A stretch of 64,000 nt of DNA from Sycon ciliatum (taxonomy: Eukaryota > Porifera > Calcarea > Leucosolenida > Sycettidae), in contig NC_088653.1 of NCBI RefSeq assembly GCF_964019385.1, positions 10,797,869 through 10,861,868 of the forward strand, read 5' to 3'. Position 1 is the stretch's first letter. Each line of letters opens with the position of its first letter. The position numbers and the translations under genes were made by a program. Below the pieces are notes generated by a model. The model was not told the DNA's origin and did no database searches. It was given only the letters and a program-made list of their open reading frames with translations. Of the stretch, positions 11,945 to 25,701 are shown piece after piece.

Positions 11945-13372
11945 GCGCAGGTATTCCCGGGGGGCTTTACATTATTTCACTTGCAAACACATTGCACGTT
12001 ACATGCGCTTTCGATTCCTTCACTGTAGATCTACATAAGAAAAGGAACAAAACAGCCCAGCTGCAGCATGCATTCTTGATCAATAATCTGGCACACCCTG
12101 GTTTCAGTCAACCACATGGTACATGTACTGTAGCAACTAAAAGTGCTTATAGCCGAGACACAGGCAGGACGTGCTATATGTGTGCTTTCTTTTCCATCTC
12201 CTTCACGACGAGGAAACTCAATACAAGTGCAGACTGCCTCTTTTACGGCCAAAGAAACACAGTGTATGGTGAAGAAAGTGTCCTAAGGCCGAGTAAAGGA
12301 AATAGCTAAGAAATAGGAATGGTAAAGCTACTAAAAGACTGGAACTGTACCCTTTAATTTAAACAACTTCCAGCTAGTATGTGACATACAAGTCAGTTAG
12401 GTTCAACACTATGCCAGTGGATGACAGGGCAGTGCCCAACTCCGATGCCAACCAGCCACGTCATGGACAGACGCACCAATGAGATGGTTAGGGATAGTCG
12501 GAGGCGAAAGTTAACCACAAGGAAGAACGGAGAAATTGTGTACAGCTACAAACAGGATCCGGAAACACAAGCTTTCGGTCAAAGGGAATGAATTCTACAC
12601 GAGCATCATTCCCCATACTTCACAGTCTAGCCAGCACCAGCATTTACACACTGAATGCCGGCATAAGATAGAGTGACCAAATTAGGACAACATCACCAGG
12701 CCTGGCAATCAAACAGAAGATTGTTGTCCATAGACTGTTGTTCATATTCAAGAGCCACATGGATCTGTATGCAGTGACCATGACCATGATACTTGATAGG
12801 CACTTGGATACCCATATGTGCACAGAATATGATTGGAAAAACCTCAACCAAGACAGAGGCACTGAACATCTGTCTCCAGTGGCTTGTTTAAACACGGCTA
12901 CGAATCCCACCAGACCAAACTCACACAATCCACTACAAACGAGCTGTAAATGGTCAGCGTGCTGTGTTCGAAACGCTGGACCACGTTCCTCGGCAAAGGA
13001 CAAGACGGGTGTGCACGTACTCTTAACCAGTTCAGCCGTGTATGGGATGTGACAGTATTGCCTGTGACCGAACAGCTTGCAAGGAACGAGACAATCCCTC
13101 TAGTAACTCCATATGGTACATTTCACAAGGCATATCCTTGGCCTGAGAGTACACCATGACGATTGTTCATCATTTCTCTGACCAGTTGGGTCCACACTTG
13201 AGGTCCATAATCAAGATGGAGAGCAGCCAGCTTGCTCTATAGGAACGCATGCGACAATGTTCAGTAGACGGCATAATCCAGACTCCTGCATGGACAAAAA
13301 CAAAATGAAAAGCCACACCAAGTCATAAGCATTGAAGTTCAGTGTGAGGAATTATTGATCAATGACCGAGTA
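11945..13372. other. No gene recognised
   Basis: Moderately long open frames on both strands (up to about 119 codons), but without domain motifs, coherent splice sites or support from a second copy. Confidence 0.45.
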
Positions 13373-14234
13373 CTGTAGAACGGGTAATTCTAGCTACTAT
13401 TAATTTTAGCGTTTTCCCATTGTCAACCGGTTAGCGACGTTTTATTTTAGCGATTTGCATTTTTCTTCATTGTACACATTTTGATACTGCATTCTACTAC
13501 TGAATGTACAAACCATCACTACCGTGTACTATGAGTGCTAGTACGAGAGAACATCATAAAACATGTGCTAACTAGTACCAAGAGTACATAACCCCCCAGA
13601 GTGTGCAACGCCTGATCCAGCTCTGCATAGGGTCTTGGTCGAGCGGAATCGGATCTTTGCGTCATTGTACACATTTTGATACTGCATTCTACTACTGAAT
13701 GTACAAACCATCACTACCGTGTACTATGAGTGCTAGTACGAGAGAACATCATAAAACATGTGCTAACTAGTACCAAGAGTACATAACCCCCCAGAGTGTG
13801 CAACGCCTGATCCAGCTCCGCATAGGGTCTTGGTCGAGCGGAATCGGATCTTTGCGTCATAATACCGTACACATCTGAGGGGAACCCGGGGAGTCACGGG
13901 TACTCTTGGATCAAAAACAATGGTGCCCTGCCTCGAGACCGGCCTTGCGCTGGTGTGGAGTGTACGCATGACACCAGAAGATCCGATTCCGCTCGACCAA
14001 GACCCTATGCAGAGCTGGATCGGCGTTGCACACTCTGGGGGTTATGTACTCTTGCTAGTACTACTAAAGTGCTGGCAACTGAAATCCGACCCCCTGGTAC
14101 TAGTATTACTACTCACGGATCACCAGTGCACTACTAATGTCTCAACGGATTAGCGACTTAAAACTTTAGCGAAAAATGAGTTGATCGCTAAATTCGCTAG
14201 GGTTTTTACGTCGCTAAAGTTACCCGTTCTACAG
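13373..14234. mobile_element. TA-flanked foldback MITE with an internal tandem duplication
   Basis: CTGTAGAACGGGTAA at the left and TTACCCGTTCTACAG at the right, with TA outside. Inside, about 190 bp starting ATTGTACACATTTTGATACT (13471) is repeated directly at about 13662, and part of the same sequence returns inverted near 13975-14060 (CCGATTCCGCTCGACCAAGA). Confidence 0.85.
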
Positions 14235-14266
14235 TAATCGGTATAATCGTTTCAGCCCTACTTGTA

Positions 14267-14756
14267 CAGTGCGTATCGGTTATAGCGTGGTCGTGTAAAA
14301 GAATATACTGCCTACAAGAATGAACTCTCATGTTTTCATAATCATAACATGGATTTCAAGTGCACATTTATTCTTAAAAGCAATTTTATCGTACAGTAGA
14401 ATATATCGGTCCTAAGAATGGACTTTGTGTAGCAAAACATACCAGATTAGTACAAAGTATATCGCCTGTAGTAATAACATCCGTCCAATGCAGTTCCGAC
14501 CTGACTCGCGTTGGGTTGTAGTGCTACAGGTTCAACTGTTGTGGTCATGTAACTTATGTTGCATAGCCAGATGGTAAGCCTATGTGACTATGACCAGCCG
14601 CATGCACAGTAACACTACATTGCATGTACGATGATCTTCCTGACTCCGCGTACATGCACGTGATATGTCACACTTGATTTATCATGTGTAAGAAATATCG
14701 GAAATAAGAATAGAAAGTCGTTTTTCAAACACCCACGCTATAACCGATGCCTACTG
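14267..14756. mobile_element. TA-flanked MITE
   Basis: The ends CAGTGCGTATCGGTTATAGC and GCTATAACCGATGCCTACTG are inverted with TA outside. It lies only 32 bp after the previous element. The inner parts AAGAATATACTGCC and AGTAGAATATATCGG also repeat. Confidence 0.75.
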
Positions 14757-16159
14757 TACTTCATAGGTGAACCCAATCAATCCCACGGGCCACGACATGC
14801 TGATACCACAGGGTCCACCATATGCCATCTTTACAGGGTTTAATGCGCAGCTTCCACAGTCCATACTGGTAACACAACTACAAGCACATGCGCCTCTATG
14901 TGAGACCAATCGACCTGCAAAAGTAACAAATACGGCAAAAGCGTGTGTATAAGCGCATGGGCCATTACGATATGGTCCTCTCGTCAGGGTCTGTTCACTG
15001 CAGTGCTGTCCTTTTTTCTCGGCTTACGGGGCAGGAATATCTCAACAGGAATGTCCCCGCTGTGTTGGTGATGTGCAAGCGGCGTGGGTCAGCTAAGAGT
15101 GCAGTATGGAATGGTGGAGTGAGTTAATTCACCGAGAAACGATGAAGGTAATAATTGCGCCTGCCGAACACCATGAGACTCCAGAACATGTCTTTGTCTA
15201 TGGAATAATTAAGAGTGCATACATACTTATTTAATTCTACCTAACTTCCCATGACTACCATGTATGAACTGAGAAATCGGGTGAAGAGCCTCAATGGACA
15301 TCGCTCTGAACTACAATTTTGACACTCGTTTGCAGCTGATCTGAGAACGCGATCAGCCTTTTGAAGTGTATCTGTTCACATTCAAAACACCCATTAATAT
15401 TTGTAACATCGTAGATAATTGTCCTCAAGTTTACGAGAAGAAAATCAGAAATCCATCAGCCATACTAGTTTTCGTGATTCTCGTGTATTGGCAACTAGGG
15501 TATTAGGGAAAATTCGCCAAATTTTTGGGCAAGTTACTATCAAGACAATTTTTGCTTTATGAGCAGCCTAGGACAATGGACTATACATACCTGAGGTCTG
15601 GACGGTGTCCGGTAGTTCTTTTTTGGTTCTCACGCCATCAAGTATTTTGGCATCCAAAAATCATAAATTCTGGACGACGCAAAATTGAGAAAAGTGGCTC
15701 TGCTGCAACATGACGGACAAATCTCTGGCGGAACGGCTTCCAGATTTTGTTTAGGGACTATCCTAGCCCTCAGCAGGCAAAGTTACAATAGCATTCATGA
15801 AAGTCTTCCATGCCAAATCGAAGACGATCAAAATGGTGATTCTGCTCAAAATTGGTCCCAGAAAAAGTCGAAAAAAGCGGCGTCGTCATCTTCATTTTGC
15901 ATAAAGATTCGGGTCATTTTTGGCCCTTGGCGCATGGACTGTGCTGGATAAGGTTCAGCAACTTGCGCTGCATTTCCTGGGAGTCAACATGAGTCAAAAC
16001 TTCGCCAAAAATACTCATCGAATGCATTCAGCGCCGACCCCCCCCCCCCCCCCCCCCCCCCATGAAATCGCACAGTCGCGTCATTCGATGACCACCTCGT
16101 ATCGAGATGGCTCGCGACGAAGTGTCTCGCTGTCATGTCATGCATGCACCGGTGCACCC
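14757..16159. other. No gene recognised; fragment of the 17.5-kb repeat
   Basis: At 15945-16030 the sequence CTGGATAAGGTTC, TGCGCTGCATTTCCTGGGAG and CATCGAATGCATTCA matches 17533-17625 and its copies, in a degraded form. The encoded LDKVRQRALHFLGV resembles the end of LINE reverse transcriptases, which is only a suggestion. Confidence 0.4.
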
Positions 16160-16797
16160 GCAGCGTAGATCTACTGGTGAGTCGTGCAGATCTGGGCCAT
16201 CATCTGGCCCGCGGAAAGCGCGTTTGTTTTGTGTTTTGAATCTTTTGATCGCAAAACTTATTTCTTCTGACTGCTGATTGACAAAACAACCTTGGCCTTG
16301 CCTACGCAGCTACATGCAAAGACTACTAAGTTGAGAACTGAGGCGAGTTTCAACCAGCTAAAATTGTTTACTGCAATGTCAATCAAAACAATACGATTCA
16401 ACCAATGGCCCAGTGTTGAGCCTGGGACTGGACAGTTTTTTTGCAGACGTTCAACGCCGCAAGCAGTGCCAGTGTGGTCGTTGTGAAGTAAGGCAACAGC
16501 AGCTTGTGCATTGCTGGGGACAAAACTGTGACTCCAAACTTTCAAGAGCCACTCTCTCCGTGTCATTTCTCTCCAACAACCCGCTGCTCCTCCGGGGTCT
16601 CTGACGGCAGCGCATCTACTTGTAGGCGTACGTGAGCGCACTGTAGCAATGTAGCCGGCTGCAGGACTGAACAACGTATTACCTGCGTGTGGTGCTGATC
16701 CCAGCTCGCGAGCGAGGACCTCTCCATCAGGTACCAATTATTGGCCTACAATAGTGGCTAGTAGTTAATACCACGCGGGCTACAATCAGCTTGTGCC

Positions 16798-16829
<32 letters not shown>

Positions 16830-16836
16830 ACAGAGT
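16160..16836 (+). promoter_or_regulatory. Upstream region of PPP2R3C copy A (probable 5' UTR and promoter)
   Basis: About 680 bp directly upstream of the start codon is conserved in copy B at 28880-29549. It ends in an (AC)n run of about 28 bp at 16797-16824, just before the ATG; the run is shorter in copy B. No TATA box stands out. A minus-strand open frame here (16258-16737) is broken in copy B by a homopolymer length change, which argues against coding. The promoter role is inferred from position and conservation only. Confidence 0.4.
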
Positions 16837-19800
16837 ATGGCAACGATGTCCTGGGAGCAAAGGCTGCAGCAATTCGTCGAAGCTAAGGGTACGGTGAAGC
16901 AATTCAGCTACTTGTAGATTTTTTACGTTTTGTTTGTTTTAATTATTTTGTTTCCATGCACATACAGTCTTGGGCAAAGAAATCCAAAAAACTAGTGCCA
17001 ACCCGCGAGCCAAAACTAGTGCCAACCCGCGAGCCAAAACTAGTGCCAACCCGCGAGCCAAAACTAGTGCCAACCCGCGAGCCAAAACTAGTGCCAACCC
17101 GCGAGCCAAAACTAGTGCCAACCCGCGAGCCAAAACTAGTGCCAACCCGCGAGCCAAAACTAGTGCCAACCCGCGAGCCAAAAACTAGTGCCACGTCTCC
17201 ATTTCATTAACCAGTACATCATGCACGTTCCCAAAACTGGTCCGAGGGCCGCATGAGCCGTATGAGCCTTGGCGCTACTTTCAAGGGGTGGATTTCTTTG
17301 GTGACGACTAGTTTGCACAAAAGAACGGACTGAAATTGGCAACATGCGGCACAGTTAGCCATGCAGCGAGTGATCTTGGTGATCTGGCAATGCATTGGCG
17401 AGTGGTTTGGACGACTCCCGTCACTTGCCGAATACCCACCTGGCTGTCACCCAACAGTCTTGTCGGTCATGCTCGTGATTCGTCGTTACTATGACCGGAT
17501 ACTTCTGCAGTGTTGTTCTGTCTGCACCCAGCTGGATAAGGTTCGGCAACGTGCGCTGCATTTCCTGGGAGTCGACATGAGTCAAAGTGTCTTTACTTCG
17601 CCGAAAATATTCATCGAATGCATTCAATGATTCACCCCGCCACCCCGCCATTCCCTTCGTTGTACACGCTCCCGATGCCTGATTGCGAGGCTAGCGCCGA
17701 GACCTCTGGTTGGTCGAGTGGCTCTCAGTGCGTCGGTCACGCATTTCCTACAACCTCTGTGTCTTGTTTTGTGTTGTTCTTGGCCACATGTTTCCCAGCG
17801 GGGCTGTGTTCACAGTGAAAAAGAAAATGAGAAAGACTCTAGTTTCAAAACGCAATCAATAGTACAAGCTGGATCGACATACTGTAAATATACAAAATTT
17901 CGGCGCTGCAAAAGTTCGGCACTTCACGATTTTTGACATTTCGGCGGTGATTTATTTTCGGCTTGGGGTAGAGGGCATGGTGCATGGTATAGTGCGACAG
18001 ATGCTGTGAAAAATTTCATCGGCGTTTTAATTTAGGCGTTTTGGGTCGGTGCCGAATATAGCCGAAATTTAATAGCTGCCGAAAATTTGAATATTTACAG
18101 TACCAGGCTTTTTGACTGTGTACATATTTCTTCTAGCAGAATTTTTGTTACTAATTTTAGTAAATTAGGCTCGGGTGGAGAGCCAAGGATTCATTTATAA
18201 GAAGAAAGAGGGCCAAAGAGCTACAAGTTACGCTATAATATCCACTAACACCACCAGTTACATTACAAGATGCGCTAGAGCTGAGATGTGCTAGAGCTGA
18301 TTGCCAGTTATGTGTAGAACGTCAGTACCGTCGGTCAGTGTCGTGCAATGTTATCGCATGAGCTTATTGTAAAGTAACTGCAGTGCTGTTACTGCATATT
18401 ATAGCGTAACGTGTAGCTCTTTGCTCCTCTTTTTCTTCTTATCATTTACTTAAGTATTTAATTGTATCGGTGTATCCAGCTTGTCCAGTTGATTGCACTA
18501 TTGCAACTACAGTGAAACAGCTGTCTGAGACGACGGCGCAATGGACCTTCAAAATGTGCTCTCTGTTACCAGGTGGCCTCCTTATCCAGGGTCATTTGAC
18601 TGGAAATAGCATCCCTTGATCCTTGTTGCAGTGGTCTTCTAGGACAGGTGGTCTTCTGGGACAGGTGGTCTTCTAGGACAGGTGGTCTTCTAGGACAGGT
18701 GGTCTTCTAGGACAGGTGGTCTTCTAGGACAGGTGGTCTTCTAGGACAGGTGGTCTTCTAGGACAGGTGGTCTTCTAGGACAGGTGGTCTTCTAGGACAG
18801 GTGGTCTTCTAGGACAGGTGGTCTTCTAGGACAGGTGGTCTTCTAGGACAGGTGGTCTTCTGGGACAGGTGGTCTTCTAGGACAGGTGGTCTTCTAGGAC
18901 AGGTGGTCTTCTAGGACAGGTGGTCTTCTAGGACAGGTGGTCTTCTAGGACAGGTGGTCTTCTAGGACAGGTGGTCTTCTAGGACAGGTGGTCACCTTGA
19001 CAGGTTTTACTGTATTGTCCCCTCGTCGCTTGTTCAAAAAAAAAAGACTCTGCATTCGCTTTTGTTCTGATCCAGGTAGCAGTGCCAGTGCTGGTGGTGA
19101 TGGTGCCGGGCTACCGGCTGCAGTGTCGGACGTGGAGCAGATGACGGCGCAGTGCATTGCCGACTGGCATACGCCGACTGCTGCCGCCGCTGCAGCATCC
19201 ACTTACCAGCACATACCTCGATTCTACAGAAAGGTACAGTGTGAAACTCTGCAGATTCTTTTGCATTTCTTTTCATGTCTTCTTTTTGAAACTCGGATGT
19301 TGAGCCAATAATAGATACAGTCAACTTTACGTATAACGACACTCGGCGGGGCATCAGAAAAGTGTCATTATTCGCGAAGTGTCCCTGTACCCGAACTCTC
19401 ATTATATGCAGGGGCGTCACAGGGTTGCTGGGAGTGGTACGACCGGGGTCCGGGGGTATCCCCCGGAGAAAAAATAAGGATTTTTCGGCTAACAGGCCAC
19501 GTTTTAGCACTCTACAGCCGCAAAGGAGGGTTCCCCTAGCACTTATTAGACAACCCTACTCCAGCTCCAAAAACATACTTCTCATGGATTTTTGGTATTT
19601 TCTGTACATCGTAGGTAGCCAAGCAAGGCAAATGGAAACCATTCAATGATTCAGGGCCATTGCCCTCGAAAAAATCGCAAAATCCGAAGTACAAGCGTGC
19701 TGCGCGTTCTAGCGCCAGCGGCTATAGCTATGCAAAAACGTATGTCGTGTCCTGCAAAAGTCTGCCGCGTCGCGTACACTATGTACACGTCCGGCCTGGA

Positions 19801-22205
19801 CAGTCGCGAAGTAATTATTTTAGTTGTTTTTAGAGAGAGAAGAAGATCCTTTGTTTTTGTTCGGTGGGATTGAAAGATCTGCCAGTGGACCGGAGAGCTA
19901 CAACAATGGAAGCAGAAGAAAGCGCTTGCGGAATCTTCTCTGTCTTCGTGGCAACAGGACTTTAGTTTGCGAGAGACTTTCGTCCTGTCGTCGCGGACGA
20001 AATTCTTGTTGCTGCTACCAGAAAACTCGGGGAACGAAACGATCGTAAATCGTGATAATATACCGTATATTCTCTATTATAAGCGCCGTGCTTCTATTTT
20101 TTCAACACCCCTCTACCCCGTGCTTATATTGGGGACCGCGCTTATATGGGAGACCGTGCTTATATTTTTTCAACCAATACATCCATACAGAACAAGAAGA
20201 AATACATGCTAGATATCATGCATGCAGCATTGATTTCCACCAAGACCGTGCTAGTAATAGAGACTGTGCTTATAATGTTTCGAAAGGTGCTCACAGTGTG
20301 CTAGTATTAGAGACTGTGCTAGTAATGGAGACCTGTGCTTATAATAGAGAATATACGGTAGGTGAAGCGGGTCGTGTCGGTGAACAGCTGCAGAATATTC
20401 TGCCGCCGTGGAGCAGCAGTCCAAACACTTTTCAGCTTCGGAGAATGAAGCGCTTCCCTTTTCCGTTGACAAGCGCTGCGTTCGCGGGTGTAATGCATTT
20501 TCGAATCCGCTTGCAGTAGATCGTCAGGAGCCAGAGGTACTAGGTAGGTGTCGTCGTGGAAAGAATATAATTATTATGTTGTAGCTGACAAGTGACATAC
20601 ATGTAGTGTCTCTTGACGTACTGATCGCCATTGTAACATGGTAGATCTTGGAAAATTTTAGTTCTGGACCCAGTGATCGCCGCCAGCTCAGCTCTGTTTC
20701 CGTCAAGTTTGCAGTGAATGCGTCCGTGAGGAATCCATCGTCTGGTTGTCTCTAACCGTGACTCCAACCGCCTATCGTAATGGATAGCCGCCTGGAGTCT
20801 TGGGCAATAGCTAGCTGCTAGGCATCAAGTCTGTATGCTCCTTGCAATGAAAGTAACACTACTAACAGTTGCGATGTTTTGTACAAGTCCGAAGATCCTT
20901 GAATTTTTTTATTGCTTTTTCGGATGAATTGGGTGGACCATCCTGGACGAAAAGTGGTACGACCATGGTCGTAGTGGTCGTACCGTGTGTGACGCCCCTG
21001 ATATGTATTACAGTTAGATGGGACTTTGCTCTGGGCATGGAAATTCTGTCGTTATTCGTGAATTGTTGTTATATCCGCAGTCGGTATTACCGAAGTTGAC
21101 TGTATAGAAAGGAAAAAAGGACATAAGGGTACGAGTGTTGTTGCACTTTCTGACTGTATATAGTATCTAGTTACAGTGGTGGACGGTTACTCTTAATTAA
21201 CTCGTATCCCTTATGTCCTTTTCCTCTTTTCTTTTCTATTCCTTTCTCTCCGCTGTTTCCCCTTTTTCAAGGCTCTCTTTCTTCAGTGCGTGGGCTTGGC
21301 AATGAAGCCGAGAGACAGTCTGTCGACTGAGCTAGGTGCACCTCACTGGCACAGCCACCATGGCCCCTAACGTTTTTATGTCGTTGCTCCTTCCTGCTTC
21401 CTGTCAAGCTCTTCCTTAGTAGGGTTGTGTGCAATGTACAAATAATTCGGACGTCCCTAATCCGGGCAGGTCCGTCTACGGCAGTCTCCCTCTACCCCCC
21501 CCCCCCCCCTCCCCGACCAGGGTTGACCTGTTCGGGTTTCTACTCCCAGAAAGTGACAGCCCTGACAATAAGCCTATTGCACATTGCCAAATATAGGAGG
21601 TATGAGTAATGCATGTGAGTACACTGGGATCAGCAATGCACTGGTCAACACCGCAGACGACCATGCCCAGGTGGCTGTGTGGGGTGTTATGTGAGTACGC
21701 TGGGATCAGCAATGCACTGGTCAACACCGCAGACGACCATGCCCAGGTGGCTGTGTGGGGTGTTATGTGAGTACACTGGGATCAGCAATGCACTGTTCAA
21801 CACCGCACACGACCATGCCCAGGTGGCTGTGTGCGGTGTTCATGGTACAAATTACATCATTGCACAACGGGCTAATTATGTTCTATGCCTCCGTGGACAC
21901 ACGTATGTTCTGTGTCTGCTCGTATGTGTTTGCGGTTTACACTGCGCAGTGTCCGGATGAGAACGATGCAGTCCGTATGAGAGTGAGAGAGGAAGCACGG
22001 TAAGCATGCTATAATTATTATGATGATGTCATGCTTTGCTCGTCTCGTGAGAAAATGTTATACAATGTGCACTCTGATGTAAAATATGTACTCTGTTTTG
22101 CATTTCTGTACGCTAGTGCTCAACCACGCATGCTCGGTTTTGGGTGCGTGCGCGCCTGCGTGTGTGTGTATGTGTATGTGTGGTCATTGGACGTGTGTAT
22201 GTGCA

Positions 22206-22236
<31 letters not shown>

Positions 22237-23014
22237 TGTGTGTTTGTGTTTGTGTGCGCGCGTGTGTGTGTGCCCGTTCTTGTTTTTTTCTGTTTGTGTT
22301 CAGAGCACGTCATGTGCAGCGTCTTAGCAAGGAGATGTTGACGAACAGCGACCTTGATGTGAGTGTATACTTTCAAAGCAGAACTTTTCGGTGGTGTTTG
22401 ATTTTCGGTAACTTCGGTGCCGACAATTTTTACTGATAATAAAAAGCACCGAAAATTTCGGTACAACCCATACTGTATACATGTAGTACTAGTACACTTA
22501 CCTGGAAAACTGGTTTTACCGAAAATTTCCCTGCACCGAACCGCCGATTTTGGAGAATACCGGAAATATGACACCACCGAAAATATCTGCTTTACAGTAT
22601 ACTGTATAGTGTATAGTGCTGCGCTGTATTGAGTCACTCAGTCACTGAGTCACTCAGTCACTCAGTCACTCAGTCACCTAGTCACTCAGTCACCGAGTCA
22701 CAGAGTCACCGAGTCACTCAGTCACCGAGTCGCTGAGTCACCGAGTCACTCAGTCACTGAGTCACCGAGTCACGGAGTCACTGAGTCACTGAGTATGGCT
22801 GCTTTCCCCACTTGTTGAGTTGGATTTGGGCCATTCACGTGAATTCAAAATCTTGCGGGTGTGTCGACACCCACACTGTGTGTGTGTGTGTGTGTGTGGG
22901 TGCGTGAACATGCCTACGCATGTGTGAATTACTTACTGGCGACTGACACATTTTCCACACTCACTTCTTCCTATTATCGCTGCCATTGCTGCCGCCTCCA
23001 GTGCTGCTGCTGGT

Positions 23015-23102
<88 letters not shown>

Positions 23103-24174
23103 TTGAATTCTTTATTCTCACGATGGCACCATCGCCAATAAGACATCGTTGTTGTTGTTGTTGTTGTTGTCGTCGCCGCCGCTGCCGTCGTCGCCGTCAT
23201 CGTTGTTGCCTTTGCCGATTTCGTCAATGTTATACTTTGTGCCAAACAATTGAGAGTCCTCAGGCTAGGTAGAGTGCTCAATATTCATTTGAATAGAGCT
23301 ATCTCTTACACACGACACAGAGCACCACACATCTGATCATTCGCGGCAGCTAGTAGTTTCATGCCCATAGGCAATCATCAGACAACTAAACCTTCGTGTC
23401 ATGGTGTTCAGGGGCGTCGCACACGGTACGGTCACTACGGTATTGACCGTACCACTCTTTGCCCCGAGTACCACATGAATCAATAAAATGCACTGATTTG
23501 AGCTCTGAATTTCCAAATTTTTGGCTCAGCCACCCCTCTCTCGCGCGTAAAAGTAGTACTTCAGATGGCTGACCGTATCACACTAAAATACCTTCCAACG
23601 CCCCTGGTGTTTGTTTTCCGTTACCCAGGTTGTCTGGGCTCTTCTACAGAGGCAATACTCCAGTCAGGAGAATGAAGAGAAGGTGAGTTGTTGTTGTTCT
23701 GTTGATCCGCCGCTGTGGTGGTCAGTGTGTGAACTGCACGTGGGGCGTGGGTCAGTGAAGCTTGCTCTGTTGTCAAATACCGTACTGGCAATATATGTTG
23801 CCGCGTAACGCAGGGGGGTGCGGTGTAACGCGCGACCAGGCTAGTGCGACAAATTTTCGTTGCGTTCGTAACGCGCGTCAGGCGGGGTGCGGCGATCTTT
23901 TCATTGCAGTTTGCACTGCAAAGGCTGAAAACTGTGAAAGCACGTGTACCGCGTGGCAAAAAAAAGGACTGCGGCAATATAGAAACCTGTGTAACGGCTC
24001 CTGTGCGACTTTGCATGTAACGCCCTGCGTGCGGCAAACATGTGCCAATGTAACGCTTCATGGCCTCACTGCGGCAACATATATTGCCAGTACGGTAACC
24101 AAGAGTTCATAGCCAAAAGTGTTCAGCTCGACCAGCTCTCGCCTAGTGGTGAAACGGTCACACGTGTGTCCGTT

Positions 24175-24234
<60 letters not shown>

Positions 24235-25652
24235 ATTCTCTCCGACTCTCTCTCTCTCCCCAATGCAGATGATCAATTTTGACGACTTTGTGCGCGTAGG
24301 CCAAGAGGCCGGCGAAAAGTTCAGGTAAGGCTGTAGCTGGGCCTTCCGGTCGGTCACCTTTGCACCAGCCTCTCCCCATACCCCCCTCCCCCTCCCCCTT
24401 CACCGTCATTGCCGCTGTCGTCGTCGTGGTTTGAAATCTTTATTCTCACGATGACCAGTGGCCAATAAGAGGTGTTGTTTGATTTCTTTATTCTCACTTG
24501 TTGTTGGCGGTGGTGGTGTTGATGCTGCTGTTATTGTTGCTGCTGCTGGTGCTGCCGCCGTTGCTGCTGTTGCCGTTGATGTCAACTTTTTTGTTGTTGC
24601 TAACGTAATTCTCATCGTCATTCTCATCGTCATTCTCATCGTCATTCTCATTGTTTTTCTCATGGTTGTTGTCATGGTTCATGCAGCTCTTACTTCACTC
24701 CCATGGTGTATGCAAAGCTCTACCAGCAAGACCCCCGTGGCCGGTAAGCTGTTCTAGAGTACAGCCATGCAGCCATGCAGCTGTACAGCTTAGCTAAAGC
24801 TAGCTACGCATACAAGTTTTATTTTCGGTACACGTACAAGTGGACTTTGCCCACTGGCCCTAGATTCTGCATTCACAGCACGTACCGTGAACTGCGATGC
24901 CTAGGCCATTAGGCACAAGCATTCACATACTGAGTGAGGGTCGAAAGCTTTTAGGGTGGGGTTTGGGGGGGGGGGGGGGGCATGCTCCCTGTCGCCCTCA
25001 CGGACTAAGTGCCTGGCACTTCTGCACTTTCAACCTTTTGAGAAGTGGGTTGGGTGGAGGGGGGGGGGGGGGGAGGGGGAGGGGGCACATGCTCCCTGTC
25101 GCCCTTACGGACTACCAAGCGCCTGGCACTTCTGCACTTTCAACCTTTTGAGAAGTTTTGACACTGTGGAGCTTACCGTACGTGCAGCCTTTGACTCCTG
25201 ATATAACAAACACCATTGTGCAGGAGAATTAGTTCTTTATAGCCGAAGTTTGTTATAACAGAAATGCACTCACACCATACAAGCAGCAAGTCATGACTTG
25301 CAAGTGGCCCACGACAGAATGAATGCACCTGGTTTACATACGGCCCTACAATGTTTGGTTTGTTATAGCCGAAACTGTTCGCTATAAAGGGTCAGCTTTG
25401 TGCGGGTTCAAAGAGGGACATGGACACTGGTTCGCTATATCCCGTAATTCGCTATATGTATGTGCGAGTCTGTTATAAGTGGAGTCGACTGTATATCTTT
25501 AAAAAAAGGCGGGCTCCCTCTTCAGGCCAGCAATGGATCAGCCACTGATGTGCATATCTGTCTCTCCGTCTTTCTTCATTTCTGTGTGCCTGTCTGTCTG
25601 CCTGTCTGTCTGTCTGTCTCTTTGTGTATCAATGTCTTTCTCGTACCTCCTC

Positions 25653-25701
<49 letters not shown>

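Larger units (their letters stand above)
19318..21102. mobile_element. Pogo/Tigger-like MITE, copy A, split by a 1.6-kb insertion
   Basis: The ends CAGTCAACTTTACGTATAAC and GTTATATCCGCAGTCGG followed by AAGTTGACTG are inverted and flanked by TA. Copies B and C keep the uninterrupted 190-bp element. Here the sequence between 19409 and 21000 is a later insertion. A reverse-oriented relative is at 26716-26906. Confidence 0.7.

Noticed and set aside
16258-16737. 159-codon minus-strand frame upstream of PPP2R3C
   Set aside because: The homologous region in copy B (28876-29470) breaks the frame by a change in a T run, and no domain is recognisable.
17361-17630. 89-codon frame with LDKVRQRALHFLGV, possibly a LINE end
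   Set aside because: The similarity to reverse-transcriptase C-termini is too weak to name a family without a search; only its repetition at 15945, 31740 and 35440 is certain.
18628-18992. Array resembling a CRISPR locus
   Set aside because: The 17-bp units are directly adjacent with no unique spacers, inside a eukaryotic intron; it is a minisatellite.
22113-22637. 174-codon minus-strand frame
   Set aside because: It is antisense to PPP2R3C exon 4 and a GT microsatellite; the exon on the plus strand explains the conservation with copy C.
22861-23281. Poly-Cys, poly-Asn and poly-Thr frames
   Set aside because: They are translations of a (TTG)n microsatellite.
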